The notes: generated from the letters alone by a model not told the origin. DNA of 64,000 bases from Pseudomonas panipatensis (GCF_900099785.1 NZ_FNDS01000003.1:124001-188000); one strand, 5' to 3'; shown: positions 8,722-16,590, counted from the stretch's first letter. Numbers and translations: made by a program.

Positions 8722-9213
8722 TCAGGACGCTGGTGGCTGCGGGAAGAGCACCGCTGGCCCCGTGGGTTGGGTGCCGGGCGGCAGGTAGGCGGGCGCCGCT
8801 TGTCCGGCCGGGCCGAGATGGCGAATGTATCGATAAAGGCTGCGCAGATCGTCATCGTGCATCACGCGCAGGGCGTGGGACGGCATGGGCGGGCGGAAAT
8901 TGGCCTTGTGCGCGGCATCCAGCCATTGCTCTTCGCTGTAGCCCTGCATGAACAGGCGCAGGTTGGCCGGGTAGGTCGTGCCCCAGGGGCCGCTCCAGCC
9001 CAGTTGATCGCCGGTCAGCCAGAGGCTTTCCGGCACCTTTTCCGGAGCCATGGCATAGCCGGGGGTGTGGCAATCGTTGCAGCCAGCCACCTGGACCAGG
9101 TAGCGGCCGCGTTGCAAGTGATCCGCTTCCTCGGCGAGCGCAGCCGTGGCAGCCAGAAGGGGGAACAGGCACAGGCAGCCGGACAGTGCCCCTGCGGCGG
9201 GTAAGGACGGCAT
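8722..9213 (-). CDS. Periplasmic monohaem c-type cytochrome
   Basis: This 163-residue protein begins with a signal peptide (hydrophobic stretch 10-26, likely cut after ALA before EE), so it is exported. It has one haem-binding motif, CNDCH at 45-49, and a possible distal methionine in the PPMPSHALRVM region, where class I c-type cytochromes place it. The C-terminus is proline-rich. The ATG follows GGAGA. It sits between nasA and nasST but I know of no required cytochrome in assimilatory nitrate reduction; its partner and function are unknown. It ends just before the nasA promoter and could be read into that region. Confidence 0.85.
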   Translation of the reverse strand: MPSLPAAGALSGCLCLFPLLAATAALAEEADHLQRGRYLVQVAGCNDCHTPGYAMAPEKVPESLWLTGDQLGWSGPWGTTYPANLRLFMQGYSEEQWLDAAHKANFRPPMPSHALRVMHDDDLRSLYRYIRHLGPAGQAAPAYLPPGTQPTGPAVLFPQPPAS

Positions 9214-9286
9214 GGTGGAATCTCCTCTGATGGCGATCTGTTTACCGCATCAAAGGTATAGCGTGGCGCCCGCCCGCCTGCCTCGA

Positions 9287-9715
9287 TCAGGCGACCTGGT
9301 TGACGTTGGGGAAGGTGGCGCGGAACGACTCGGGAATCGGGATCACCTTGCCAGCCTGGTAATCGAAGAAGACGAAGCCGGACTTGGCCATGGCCACCAG
9401 CTTGCCGTCGGCCGGGCGACTGATGCGGAAGATGATGTCACCGCCGTACTTGTTGAAATCCATCACCCCGACCTCGAACAGCAACTGGTCGCGGGCATGG
9501 GCCTCGGCGCGATAGGTGGTGGCCAGGTCGGTGACGATGATCCCCGTCTCGCGGATGCCGTAGTCGAACAGGAAGCGTGCGCGGGCCTCGGAGATCATCG
9601 AGATCATCGAGTCGTTGCCCAGGTGGTTGGCGCCATTGATATCGGTGACCCGGACCGTCAGGTGGGTCTGGTAGCAGAAGTATTCGTCGGGAAACTCGAG
9701 CGTCAGGCGGGCCAT
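9287..9715 (-). CDS. Hotdog-fold acyl-CoA thioesterase family protein
   Basis: The 142-residue product has the length and layout of the 4HBT/hotdog thioesterases, with the helix-bearing segment around NHLGNDSMISMISEARARFLF and beta strands ending in GFVFFDY. Family members hydrolyse acyl-CoA thioesters in the cytoplasm. In classical 4-hydroxybenzoyl-CoA thioesterases a catalytic Asp sits near the start of this region; here the equivalent segment is DINGANHLGND. The gene is a separate minus-strand unit between the cytochrome and nasT, with no clear link to nitrate. The natural substrate cannot be deduced. Confidence 0.85.
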   Translation of the reverse strand: MARLTLEFPDEYFCYQTHLTVRVTDINGANHLGNDSMISMISEARARFLFDYGIRETGIIVTDLATTYRAEAHARDQLLFEVGVMDFNKYGGDIIFRISRPADGKLVAMAKSGFVFFDYQAGKVIPIPESFRATFPNVNQVA

Positions 9716-9801
9716 GGAAACCTTGTGCGTGTGGAGGGGGAAGGGCGCCGATTCTAGTGCTTCCCGCTTGCGCTGGGGACTGCCGCGGGCGTGGATGCGT
9801 G

Positions 9802-10380
9802 TCAGTGGCCGAGCATCTCGTGCATCGCAATGATCTGTTCGGCGACCTGTACCAGCTTCTGCTGGCGACTCATGGCCTGGCGGCGCATCAGGGTGTAGGC
9901 CTCTTCTTCCGGGCAGCCCTTCATCTTCATCAGCAAGCCCTTGGCCAGTTCGATGCGCTTGCGTTCGGCGAGCTGCTGTTCGCGGGCCTGCAATTGCGCG
10001 CGCAGGGCCTGGTCGCTCTCGAAGCGGGCCATGGCCACTTCGAGGATCGGTTGCAGGCGTGCCGCCTGGATGCCTTCGACGATGTAGGCGCTGACCCCGG
10101 AGCGGATCGCCTGGCGCATCACCTGGGGGTCGTGCTCGTCGGTGAACAGGACGATCGGGCGAGGCTGGTCGCGGGACACCAGGACCACCTGTTCGAGTAC
10201 GTCGCGACCAGGCGACTCACTGTCGATGAGGATGACGTCCGGGTGCAGCGCCTCGACCCGCTGCGGCAGATCGATGGTCAGCCCGGATTCGTCGATCACC
10301 TCGAAGCCGGCCTCGATCAGGGCTGCCTTGAGGCGCCCGACCTTGCGCGGTGTGTCATTGATGAGCAGGACGCGTAGCAT
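9802..10380 (-). CDS. nasT: NasT, nitrate-responsive ANTAR antitermination protein
   Basis: NasT binds six-base-loop hairpins in leader RNA and prevents termination, switching on nitrate assimilation genes. The 192-residue protein has an N-terminal receiver-like domain (LRVLLIND, ILIDSESP at the position of the phosphoacceptor strand) and a C-terminal ANTAR domain (ERKRIELAKGLLMKMKGCPE through the following helices). I chose the ATG at 10380, preceded by GGAG; an alternative ATG at 10395 overlaps the nasS stop as TGATG and would add five residues. It is coupled to nasS, whose product holds NasT inactive until nitrate or nitrite binds. The RNA targets are visible before nirB, nasA and nasS. 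Confidence 0.95.
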   Translation of the reverse strand: MLRVLLINDTPRKVGRLKAALIEAGFEVIDESGLTIDLPQRVEALHPDVILIDSESPGRDVLEQVVLVSRDQPRPIVLFTDEHDPQVMRQAIRSGVSAYIVEGIQAARLQPILEVAMARFESDQALRAQLQAREQQLAERKRIELAKGLLMKMKGCPEEEAYTLMRRQAMSRQQKLVQVAEQIIAMHEMLGH

Positions 10381-10394
10381 CGTGGCTGTCTCCA

Positions 10395-11591
10395 TCAGGC
10401 ATCGCCAAGGGCGTGCAGGGCAAAGCTGCGTGCATAACCGGCCGGGTCGTTGCCGTTCCAGACGCGGCCGTCGAGCAGGGTCGACGTGCGCATCTCTGCA
10501 TCGGCCACGGCGATGCCCAGGGCCTCGGCGGCTTCCCGGTACAGCGTCCGTTGCTGCACTTGGCGGGCCACGCCGAGATAGTCCGGATCGTCGCGCAGCA
10601 AGCCCCAGCGGCGGAACTGGGTCATGAACCACAGGCCATCCGAGAGCCAGGGCTGGTTGGCTTGCCCGTCGCCGTGGAAGCGCAGCGGATGGGCGTCCTT
10701 CCAGGCGTGGCCGAGACCGTCCTGGTAGTAGCCGAGCAGGCGTGGCTCGATGCTCGACAGCGGCGCGTCGACATAGTCGCTGCCGCTGATCAGGCTCGCG
10801 GTGCCACGGCGGTTCTCTTCATTGGCGTCGATGAAGCGGCTGGCATCAAGCAGGCTCATGATCAATGCGCGCGCGGCATTGGGGTATTCCTCGACGAAGG
10901 CGCGGGTGGCGCCGAGCACCTTCTCCGGGTGGTCCGGCCAGATCGCCTGGCTGGTGCTGAGGGTGAAGCCCATGCCTTCGTCTATCGCCAGGGCGCCCCA
11001 GGGGCCGCCGGCACAGAAGCCGTCGATGCGCCCGGCACGCAGGTGTTCGACCATCTGTGCCGGTGGGATCACCAGGGTGTCGACATCGCGCAACGGATGA
11101 ATGCCCAGGCTGGCCAGCCAGTAATAGAGCCAGAGCGCATGGGTGCCGGTAGGAAAGGTGTGCGCCAGGGTCAGGCGTGTGCGCTGTTCGAGGACCAGCC
11201 GCTGCAGGGCCTCGGTCGTGGTCACGCCATCGCGTTGCAGGGCGGCGGAGAGGTTGATCGCCTGACCGTTCTGGCACAGTCCCATGAGCACTGCCATGTC
11301 GGTGGCCGGTACGCCGCCGATGCCCAGTTGCACGCCATAGATCAGCCCGTACAGGCCGTGCACCGCGTCGAGTTCGCCGCCGAGCAGGCGGTCGCGCAAT
11401 TGCGCCCAGGAACTTTGTCGCTGCAGGTTGAGGGTCAGTCCGTATGGCTGGGCGAATCCCTGGGTGGCCGCGACGATGAGCGAGGCCGCGTCGCTCAGGG
11501 CCATGAAGCCGAGGTTGAGCACGCTCTTTTCTGGTGCGTCGGAGCCTGCTACCCAGGCCAGGTGGTGCAGGTTGGCACTGCTGTCGGTCAT
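10395..11591 (-). CDS. nasS: NasS, nitrate/nitrite-binding regulator of NasT
   Basis: NasS resembles the NrtA-type periplasmic nitrate-binding proteins but has no signal peptide, consistent with a cytoplasmic sensor that sequesters NasT in the absence of nitrate or nitrite. The 398-residue protein begins LNLGFMALSDAASLIVA and keeps binding-protein segments such as GYLALIYGVQ-like LYGLIYGVQLGIGG and CAGGPWGALAIDEGMGF. The ATG at 11591 is preceded by AGAGG and follows the third attenuator. The stop overlaps a possible nasT start. The family mechanism is established in Azotobacter and Bradyrhizobium-type systems; its assignment here is by similarity. Confidence 0.94.
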   Translation of the reverse strand: MTDSSANLHHLAWVAGSDAPEKSVLNLGFMALSDAASLIVAATQGFAQPYGLTLNLQRQSSWAQLRDRLLGGELDAVHGLYGLIYGVQLGIGGVPATDMAVLMGLCQNGQAINLSAALQRDGVTTTEALQRLVLEQRTRLTLAHTFPTGTHALWLYYWLASLGIHPLRDVDTLVIPPAQMVEHLRAGRIDGFCAGGPWGALAIDEGMGFTLSTSQAIWPDHPEKVLGATRAFVEEYPNAARALIMSLLDASRFIDANEENRRGTASLISGSDYVDAPLSSIEPRLLGYYQDGLGHAWKDAHPLRFHGDGQANQPWLSDGLWFMTQFRRWGLLRDDPDYLGVARQVQQRTLYREAAEALGIAVADAEMRTSTLLDGRVWNGNDPAGYARSFALHALGDA

Positions 11592-11605
11592 CGCTACCTC
11601 TGAGC

Positions 11606-11650
11606 AAAAAAGCGCCGCTTCGCGCACGCCTGGGCGGGCGAAGGGACGCC
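11606..11650 (-). terminator. Attenuator terminator in nasS leader
   Basis: On the minus strand GGCG and CTTCGC segments pair with GCGAAG and CGCC-complementary sequence around a GC-rich loop, followed by TTTTTT about 15 bases before the nasS start codon. The stem is less perfect than in the nirB leader. The left arm overlaps hexaloop hairpin P2. Confidence 0.75.
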
Positions 11651-11680
11651 ATTGTCTTGCGCGACCCGCCGTTGGGTCGC
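11645..11680 (-). promoter_or_regulatory. NasT-type antiterminator RNA in nasS leader
   Basis: P1 (minus, 11680-11661) is a perfect seven-pair hairpin, GCGACCC, loop AACGGC, GGGTCGC. P2 (11656-11645) is GAC, loop AATGGC, GTC. Both loops obey the A1/G4 rule; the P2 stem is short. Its place before nasST implies autoregulation. Confidence 0.78.
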
Positions 11681-11695
11681 CGCTGGAGGTCACGC

Positions 11696-11712
11696 AGCAA
11701 GCGCTATGCCAG
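11696..11712 (-). promoter_or_regulatory. Sigma-54 promoter of nasST
   Basis: The minus strand reads CTGGCATAGCGCTTGCT: a -24 TGGCA and -12 TTGCT with GG-N10-GC spacing. The predicted start is near 11686, directly before hairpin P1 at 11680. Confidence 0.78.
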
Positions 11713-11726
11713 GATCTGGCCGGAAA

Positions 11727-11752
11727 GAAAAAGCCCCGCCGAAGCGGGGCTG
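11727..11752 (-). terminator. Intrinsic terminator upstream of the nasST promoter
   Basis: GCCCCGC, TTCG tetraloop, GCGGGGC followed on the minus strand by TTTTTCTTT. It is a second strong minus-strand terminator about 190 bases beyond the acnB one, with no gene between, and ends some 15 bases before the nasS -24 element. It either insulates the nasST promoter or ends a small RNA. Confidence 0.85.
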
Positions 11753-11917
11753 AAAAGAAGGGCTAAACCCTTAAATACAACTAGCGCAGGCTCGATCGGG
11801 GAAGCGACCGGGCCCGCGCATACCTTAGCTGGATGGCGATTCCAGACAATGGGCAATAAGTAGTAGGCGCAAGGCCTGGCGCATTGCCGAAGATGCTGAT
11901 TGGCAGGCCTGAAAAGA
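11753..11917 (-). other. Intergenic stretch between two minus-strand terminators; small RNA candidate
   Basis: No open reading frame with a ribosome binding site is visible. The minus strand has TTGTCT, a 16-base gap and TAAGGT as a weak sigma-70 promoter; a transcript from there would end at the terminator at 11727-11752 after about 95 bases. Evidence is only the orphan terminator plus a possible promoter. Confidence 0.35.
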
Positions 11918-11945
11918 AAAAGCCCCGCACGAGGCGGGGCTTTTC
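11918..11945 (-). terminator. Intrinsic terminator of acnB
   Basis: A seven-pair GCCCCGC/GCGGGGC stem with a five-base loop, flanked by A and T runs, lies 15 bases after the acnB stop. The minus-strand T-run is longest, matching acnB transcription. Confidence 0.92.
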
Positions 11946-11959
11946 CAATGCCGAACGGC

Positions 11960-14569
11960 TTAGGCTTGAACGACCGGAATCTTGGCGTTCGCAGCGGCTT
12001 CGCGGAACTCGGCGATCTGGTCGAAGCTCAGGTAGCGGTAAACGTCGGCAGCCATGCTGTCGATGTCTTTCGCGTAGGCCATGTACTCCTCGACGGTCGG
12101 CAGTTTGCCGAGGATCGAAGCGACAGCGGCCAGCTCGGCAGATGCCAGGAACACGTCGGTAGCGTCGCCCAGGCGGTTCGGGAAGTTACGGGTCGAGGTC
12201 GACACGACGGTGGAACCGGTCTGTACGCGAGCCTGGTTACCCATGCACAGCGAGCAGCCCGGCATTTCCATGCGCGCGCCAGCCTTGCCGTAGATGCCGT
12301 AGTAGCCTTCCTCGGTCAGCTGGTGGGCGTCCATCTTGGTCGGCGGAGCCAGCCACAGACGGGTCGGAATGCCACCCTTGACTTTGTCCAGCAGCTTACC
12401 GGCAGCGCGGAAGTGACCGATGTTGGTCATGCAGGAACCGATGAACACTTCGTCGATCTTGCGGCCTTGAACGCTGGACAGCAGGCGGGCATCGTCCGGA
12501 TCGTTCGGGGCGCAGAGTACCGGCTCCTTGACGTCGGCCAGGTCGATCTCGATGACCGCGGCGTATTCGGCGTCTTTGTCGGCTTCCAGCAGTTGCGGCT
12601 TGGCCAGCCAGGCTTCCATCGCTTTGGCGCGACGCTCCAGGGTGCGGGCGTCACCGTAACCTTCGCCGATCATCCAGCGCAGCAGGGTGATGTTCGACTT
12701 CAGGTATTCGGCGATGGCCTCTTCCGGCAGCTTGATGGTGCAACCGGCAGCGGAACGCTCGGCCGAGGCGTCGGACAGCTCGAAGGCTTGCTCGACGGTC
12801 AGGTCGTTCAGGCCTTCGATCTCGAGGATGCGGCCGGAGAAGATGTTCTTCTTGCCCTTCTTCTCGACGGTCAGCAGGCCAGCCTGGATCGCGTAGTAGG
12901 GGATCGCATGCACCAGGTCACGCAGGGTGATGCCGGGCTGCATCTTGCCTTTGAAGCGCACCAGAACCGACTCCGGCATGTCCAGCGGCATGACGCCGGT
13001 GGCAGCGGCGAAGGCCACCAGGCCGGAACCGGCCGGGAAGCTGATACCGATCGGGAAGCGGGTGTGCGAGTCGCCGCCGGTGCCGACGGTGTCGGGCAGC
13101 AGCATGCGGTTCAGCCAGCTGTGGATGATGCCGTCGCCCGGACGCAGGGACACACCGCCGCGGGTCATGATGAAGTCCGGCAGGGTGTGGTGGGTCTTGA
13201 CGTCGATCGGCTTCGGATAGGCCGCGGTGTGGCAGAAGGACTGCATCACCAGGTCGGCGGAGAAGCCCAGGCAAGCCAGGTCTTTCAGCTCGTCGCGGGT
13301 CATCGGGCCAGTGGTGTCCTGGGAGCCGACGGTGGTCATCTTCGGTTCGCAGTAGGTGCCCGGACGGACGCCTTTGCCTTCCGGCAGACCGCAGGCGCGG
13401 CCAACCATCTTCTGCGCCAGGGTGAAGCCTTTGCCGCTGTCGGCCGGAGCTTCCGGCTTCTTGAACAGCTCGGAGGCGCCCAGGCCCAGCTCGGCACGGG
13501 CCTTCTCGGTCAGGCCACGGCCGACGATCAGCGGAATACGGCCGCCGGCGCGGACTTCGTCGAGCAGCACGTCGGTCTTCAGCTGGAAGGTGGTGACCAG
13601 CTCATCGCTGCCGTGACGGCGCACTTCGCCTTTCATCGGGTACACGTCGATGACGTCGCCCATGGCCAGGTTGGTGCAATCGAACTCGATCGGCAGGGCG
13701 CCGGCGTCTTCCATGGTGTTGTAGAAGATCGGGGCGATCTTGGTGCCGAAGCAGAAGCCGCCAGCGCGCTTGTTCGGAACGTAGGGGATGTCGTCGCCGA
13801 AGAACCACAGCACCGAGTTGGTGGCGGACTTACGGGAGGAACCGGTACCGACCACGTCACCGACGTAGGCGACCGGGAAGCCCTTGGCCTTGACCGCTTC
13901 GATTTGCTTCAGCGGGCCGACGGAGCCCGGCTGAACCGGCTCGATGCCGTCACGAGCCATCTTCAGCATGGCCAGGGCGTGCAGCGGGATGTCCGGACGC
14001 GACCAGGCGTCGGGCGCCGGGGACAGGTCGTCGGTGTTGGTTTCGCCGGGCACCTTGAACACGGTCAGGGTGATCTTCTCGGCGACTGCCGGCTTGGCCT
14101 TGAACCACTCGCCGTCAGCCCAGGATTGCAGCACGGCCTTGGCGGCGGCGTTGCCTTTCTTGGCGCGCTCGGCGACATCGTGGAAGGCGTCGAACATCAG
14201 CAGGGTGTGCTTCAGTTGCTCGGCGGCGACGTTGGCCAGCTCGGCGCTGTCCAGCAGTTCGACCATAGTGGCGATGTTGTAGCCGCCCTGCATGGTGCCC
14301 AGCAGTTCAACGGCGCGCTGCTTGCTGATCAGCGGGGATTTGGCTTCGCCCTTGGCGACAGCGGAGAGGAAACCGGCCTTGACGTAGGCGGCCTCGTCAA
14401 CACCCGGCGGTACGCGGTTGGTGATCAGGTCGAGGAGGAATTCTTCTTCGCCGGCCGGCGGGTTCTTCAGGAGTTCGACCAGACCAGCGGTCTGTTCGGC
14501 GTTCAGCGGCTGGGGCACGACGCCCTGGGCGGCACGCTCTTCTACGTGTTTGCGGTAGGCTTCAAGCAC
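11960..14569 (-). CDS. acnB: Bifunctional aconitate hydratase 2 / 2-methylisocitrate dehydratase
   Basis: AcnB interconverts citrate and isocitrate in the TCA cycle and can dehydrate 2-methylisocitrate. The 869-residue product has the AcnB domain order: N-terminal HEAT-like helical domain ([15 protein letters not shown] onward), the swivel domain, then three catalytic domains. Cluster cysteines lie in [10 protein letters not shown] and [10 protein letters not shown], and active-site motifs GDSHTRFP and [14 protein letters not shown] are present. I chose the GTG at 14569, preceded by GAGGG; the open frame runs further upstream but without family similarity. The gene stands alone with its own terminator and an unusual inverted-repeat region upstream. 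Enteric AcnB also binds RNA when its cluster is lost. Confidence 0.97.
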   Translation of the reverse strand: MLEAYRKHVEERAAQGVVPQPLNAEQTAGLVELLKNPPAGEEEFLLDLITNRVPPGVDEAAYVKAGFLSAVAKGEAKSPLISKQRAVELLGTMQGGYNIATMVELLDSAELANVAAEQLKHTLLMFDAFHDVAERAKKGNAAAKAVLQSWADGEWFKAKPAVAEKITLTVFKVPGETNTDDLSPAPDAWSRPDIPLHALAMLKMARDGIEPVQPGSVGPLKQIEAVKAKGFPVAYVGDVVGTGSSRKSATNSVLWFFGDDIPYVPNKRAGGFCFGTKIAPIFYNTMEDAGALPIEFDCTNLAMGDVIDVYPMKGEVRRHGSDELVTTFQLKTDVLLDEVRAGGRIPLIVGRGLTEKARAELGLGASELFKKPEAPADSGKGFTLAQKMVGRACGLPEGKGVRPGTYCEPKMTTVGSQDTTGPMTRDELKDLACLGFSADLVMQSFCHTAAYPKPIDVKTHHTLPDFIMTRGGVSLRPGDGIIHSWLNRMLLPDTVGTGGDSHTRFPIGISFPAGSGLVAFAAATGVMPLDMPESVLVRFKGKMQPGITLRDLVHAIPYYAIQAGLLTVEKKGKKNIFSGRILEIEGLNDLTVEQAFELSDASAERSAAGCTIKLPEEAIAEYLKSNITLLRWMIGEGYGDARTLERRAKAMEAWLAKPQLLEADKDAEYAAVIEIDLADVKEPVLCAPNDPDDARLLSSVQGRKIDEVFIGSCMTNIGHFRAAGKLLDKVKGGIPTRLWLAPPTKMDAHQLTEEGYYGIYGKAGARMEMPGCSLCMGNQARVQTGSTVVSTSTRNFPNRLGDATDVFLASAELAAVASILGKLPTVEEYMAYAKDIDSMAADVYRYLSFDQIAEFREAAANAKIPVVQA

Positions 14570-14951
14570 AGTATTTCCCTCATCAGTGGTCCCGGAGGAC
14601 GCGTATCCAGGAGACCCCTCCGATCCATTCGTCAGGCATGGTGGACGGTAATCCACGGACCTACGACGGCATCGGCAGCCTCCAGACAGAAGCTGTTTTC
14701 AAAGTTTTACGCCGGATGGCCTGGGACGAGAGGGACTGGACGCTTGAGGGTGGCGTCCAGACCGCGCGGCTGCCGGAATCTGTGCTTCGTGACGCTTTGA
14801 AAACAGCTTCAAACGGACATTGCGCCTTGTGAAAGGCGGGCTGATTCTACTGGAATTCATGGGTGAAAGTAAGCGCCAAAGCCGTGTGCGGAAGGATGAT
14901 CTTGCCTAGACAAAGGGCTAAGATGCCGCTTTGCCAGAATACCCCAGCGCC
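14570..14951. other. Intergenic region between divergent acnB and DUF1289 gene
   Basis: The 382-base gap holds the acnB ribosome binding site, a long inverted repeat (14689-14810) with an inner stem-loop, and a short GTGGA/TCCAC hairpin at 14640-14655. I see no convincing gene or clean sigma-70 promoter; a small plus-strand frame at 14638-14832 has no ribosome binding site and is not called. Confidence 0.6.
14689..14810. repeat. 16-bp perfect inverted repeat, 90 bases apart, upstream of acnB
   Basis: GAAGCTGTTTTCAAAG at 14689-14704 is repeated in inverse orientation at 14795-14810. Between them, 14736-14760 forms an eight-pair stem-loop, CTGGACGC with GCGTCCAG. Both could fold as one branched RNA or act as paired protein sites. 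There is no flanking target duplication. Confidence 0.8.
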
Positions 14952-15428
14952 ATGTCCTCCCAGCGAATCAAAACCCCTTGTGTCGGCCTCTGTTCCACGG
15001 TTTACGGCGATCTCGTCTGCCGTGGCTGCAAGCGTTTCCACCATGAGGTGGTGAACTGGAACCTCTACTCCGATGAAGAGAAGCGCGCGGTGTGGAAGCG
15101 CCTCGAGGTGCTGCTGGTGCAGGTGATGATGGCCAAGCTGGAAGTCTTCGATGCGCAGCGCCTGCGCAGCCAGCTTGAGCAACGGCAGGTCCGCTTCGTT
15201 CCCGATCAGTCGCCTTATTGCTGGGCCTACCAGCTGATCGCGCGGGGCTCGCGCTTGATCCAGAATCTCGATGCCTATGGCCTGGCGCTGTTGCCGGAGT
15301 TTCGGGGCTGGCCCTTGCCTGATCTGCGCGATGCCATCGATCGGGAATTCTTCCTGCTCTCCGAGGCGCACTACGAGCGCTACATCGCTCCGCATTTCCT
15401 GCGCGACGGTATGGATCTGCGGGTCTAG
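14952..15428 (+). CDS. DUF1289 domain protein
   Basis: A 158-residue protein of unknown function. The N-terminus has four cysteines, Cys10, Cys14, Cys23 and Cys26, in the DUF1289 pattern (PCVGLC followed by CRGC and a conserved RF); this small module is found in many proteobacterial proteins and looks like a metal or iron-sulfur site. The remainder is unlike DUF1289-only proteins of 60-70 residues and forms a longer helical extension conserved, as I recall, in pseudomonads. I start at ATG 14952 because the upstream seven codons lack a ribosome binding site. It is monocistronic and convergent with uspL. Confidence 0.85.
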   Translation: MSSQRIKTPCVGLCSTVYGDLVCRGCKRFHHEVVNWNLYSDEEKRAVWKRLEVLLVQVMMAKLEVFDAQRLRSQLEQRQVRFVPDQSPYCWAYQLIARGSRLIQNLDAYGLALLPEFRGWPLPDLRDAIDREFFLLSEAHYERYIAPHFLRDGMDLRV

Positions 15429-15470
15429 CGCCCGGCGCTACGCCAGGTTGCCGGGCGCACCTGGCGCTAG
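15426..15470. repeat. Nested inverted repeats at the convergent end of the DUF1289 gene and uspL
   Basis: GCGCCCGGC at 15428-15436 pairs with GCCGGGCGC at 15450-15458, and CTAGCGCC at 15426-15433 pairs alternatively with GGCGCTAG at 15463-15470; CCAGGT and ACCTGG also match. The competing stems overlap the stop codon. There is no T-run, so termination is uncertain. Confidence 0.5.
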
Positions 15471-15544
15471 GGCCAGCCTGCCGCTGTCACGCCGCATCCA
15501 GGCTGCCGACGCGCCGGCCCGCATAGACAGGAAGAGAGCAGGGC

Positions 15545-16408
15545 TCAGACCTTGGCCGCCAGTTCTTCCAGATGGGCGATGATTTCATCGGGCTTGAGCA
15601 CCAGCACGTCGCTTTCCAGGGCGTCCAGCACCACTTCCGCGGTGTTGCCGATGAGTGCGCCGGAGAACCCGGTGCGCGCCACGGTGCCGATTACCGTCAC
15701 GGCGGCATCCAGGTTCTGTGCCTCGCGCGGGATCAGTACATCGGCCGGGCCTTCCTCGATATGCAGGTGTTCGTCGTCCACGCCGTATTCGGCCTGGAAT
15801 GCCCTGCACGCTTCGCGATAGCGCGCCTCGATGGTTTCACTGAGCTGAAAGGTCGGGTCGGCGGCAGAGAGCATTGGCGAGGGGTGGGCGCTGATCACGT
15901 GCAGTTGGCCATGGGTGAGGCCGGCGATGTCGTAGGCGTTGCTGACGATGCTGGCGTGCAGGGCAAGATGCTCGGCGTCGCCATTGCCGACATCGATCGC
16001 CGCGAGAATGGCGCGTCCTGCCCACGGGTGGGCGCTCTTCACCAGTAGAACGGGGGTGGGGCAATAGCGCAGCAGTTTCCAGTCGTCGGGCGTGAGCAGG
16101 GCTTTCTTCAGCGGGTTGTCGGGGATGTGTTCCTTGACCACCAGGCCACAGCCTTCGGCCTGCTGTTCGGCGATGATGGTCGTTTGCAGGCTGTCTTGCC
16201 AGGCCTGGCGGCAGGAACAGCTATAGCCTTCTTCGCGCAAGCTCGCCGCGAGTTCTTCCAGGCGCGCGGAAAAGTCGCCGCGCTTCTCGCAGGCCAGCAG
16301 GTGCAGATGGGATTGGGTGACGCTGGCGATCAGCTTGGCCCGTTTCAGTGCCAGGCCATCCGGCTGGTCGGGGTTCACTACTACGAGAATGCTTCGAATC
16401 GCTTGCAT
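15545..16408 (-). CDS. uspL: Tandem-domain universal stress protein, anaerobically regulated
   Basis: The 287-residue cytoplasmic protein has two UspA domains in tandem: residues 1-140 (IRSILVVVNPDQPDG to VLLVKSAHPW) and 141-287 (AILAAIDVGN, then VIGTVARTGFSGALIGNTAE, the ATP-loop-like G-x2-G-x9-G-S/T region, and DVLVLKPDE). Such proteins help pseudomonads survive oxygen limitation. ATG 16408 follows GGGAGAC; the open frame extends upstream without support. An ANR box and a -10 element lie upstream at the right spacing. I name it uspL because it occupies the place of PAO1 PA1789. Confidence 0.9.
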   Translation of the reverse strand: MQAIRSILVVVNPDQPDGLALKRAKLIASVTQSHLHLLACEKRGDFSARLEELAASLREEGYSCSCRQAWQDSLQTTIIAEQQAEGCGLVVKEHIPDNPLKKALLTPDDWKLLRYCPTPVLLVKSAHPWAGRAILAAIDVGNGDAEHLALHASIVSNAYDIAGLTHGQLHVISAHPSPMLSAADPTFQLSETIEARYREACRAFQAEYGVDDEHLHIEEGPADVLIPREAQNLDAAVTVIGTVARTGFSGALIGNTAEVVLDALESDVLVLKPDEIIAHLEELAAKV

Positions 16409-16446
16409 GGTCGTCTCCCTCGGCGCGCTGTTGTTCGTGTGAAGCA

Positions 16447-16489
16447 ACTGTAGTCGCGATCCGGCTTGCGTGATCTTGAGTCATGTCAA
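16447..16489 (-). promoter_or_regulatory. ANR-dependent promoter of uspL
   Basis: TTGACATGACTCAA (minus, 16489-16476) matches the ANR/FNR box TTGAT-N4-ATCAA at eight of ten positions. TACAGT at 16452-16447 is a -10 element whose distance places the box centre at about -41.5, the class II activator position. This predicts induction at low oxygen. Confidence 0.75.
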
Positions 16490-16520
16490 GCGCGGAACTG
16501 GTCGCGCGCCGGTGCATTCG

Positions 16521-16526
16521 TATAAT
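16521..16526 (+). promoter_or_regulatory. -10 element upstream of miaE
   Basis: A perfect TATAAT lies 65 bases before the chosen miaE start. The -35 region is poor (CTGGTC at 17 bases). Confidence 0.5.
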
Positions 16527-16590
16527 GCTCGGCCTTTATGACGCTGCTGCGCTTTCTTGGCGGCCGGTCGATGAGTCAATGGAGCCAGTC

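Noticed and set aside
9589-9612. Short tandem repeat GAGATCATC
   Set aside because: Lies in the thioesterase coding sequence and simply encodes repeated Ile-Ser-Met-type residues.
11900-14800. Long plus-strand frame of 966 codons across acnB
   Set aside because: Antisense shadow of acnB in high-GC DNA; no ribosome site, no family similarity, and its repetitive Gly/Val/Asp-rich composition mirrors acnB codons.
14689-14810. Possible miniature transposon (16-bp terminal repeats)
   Set aside because: No target duplication at the borders and only one copy seen in this window; kept as an unexplained repeat only.
14638-14832. 64-codon plus-strand frame upstream of acnB
   Set aside because: No ribosome binding site and overlaps the inverted repeat; no recognisable protein.
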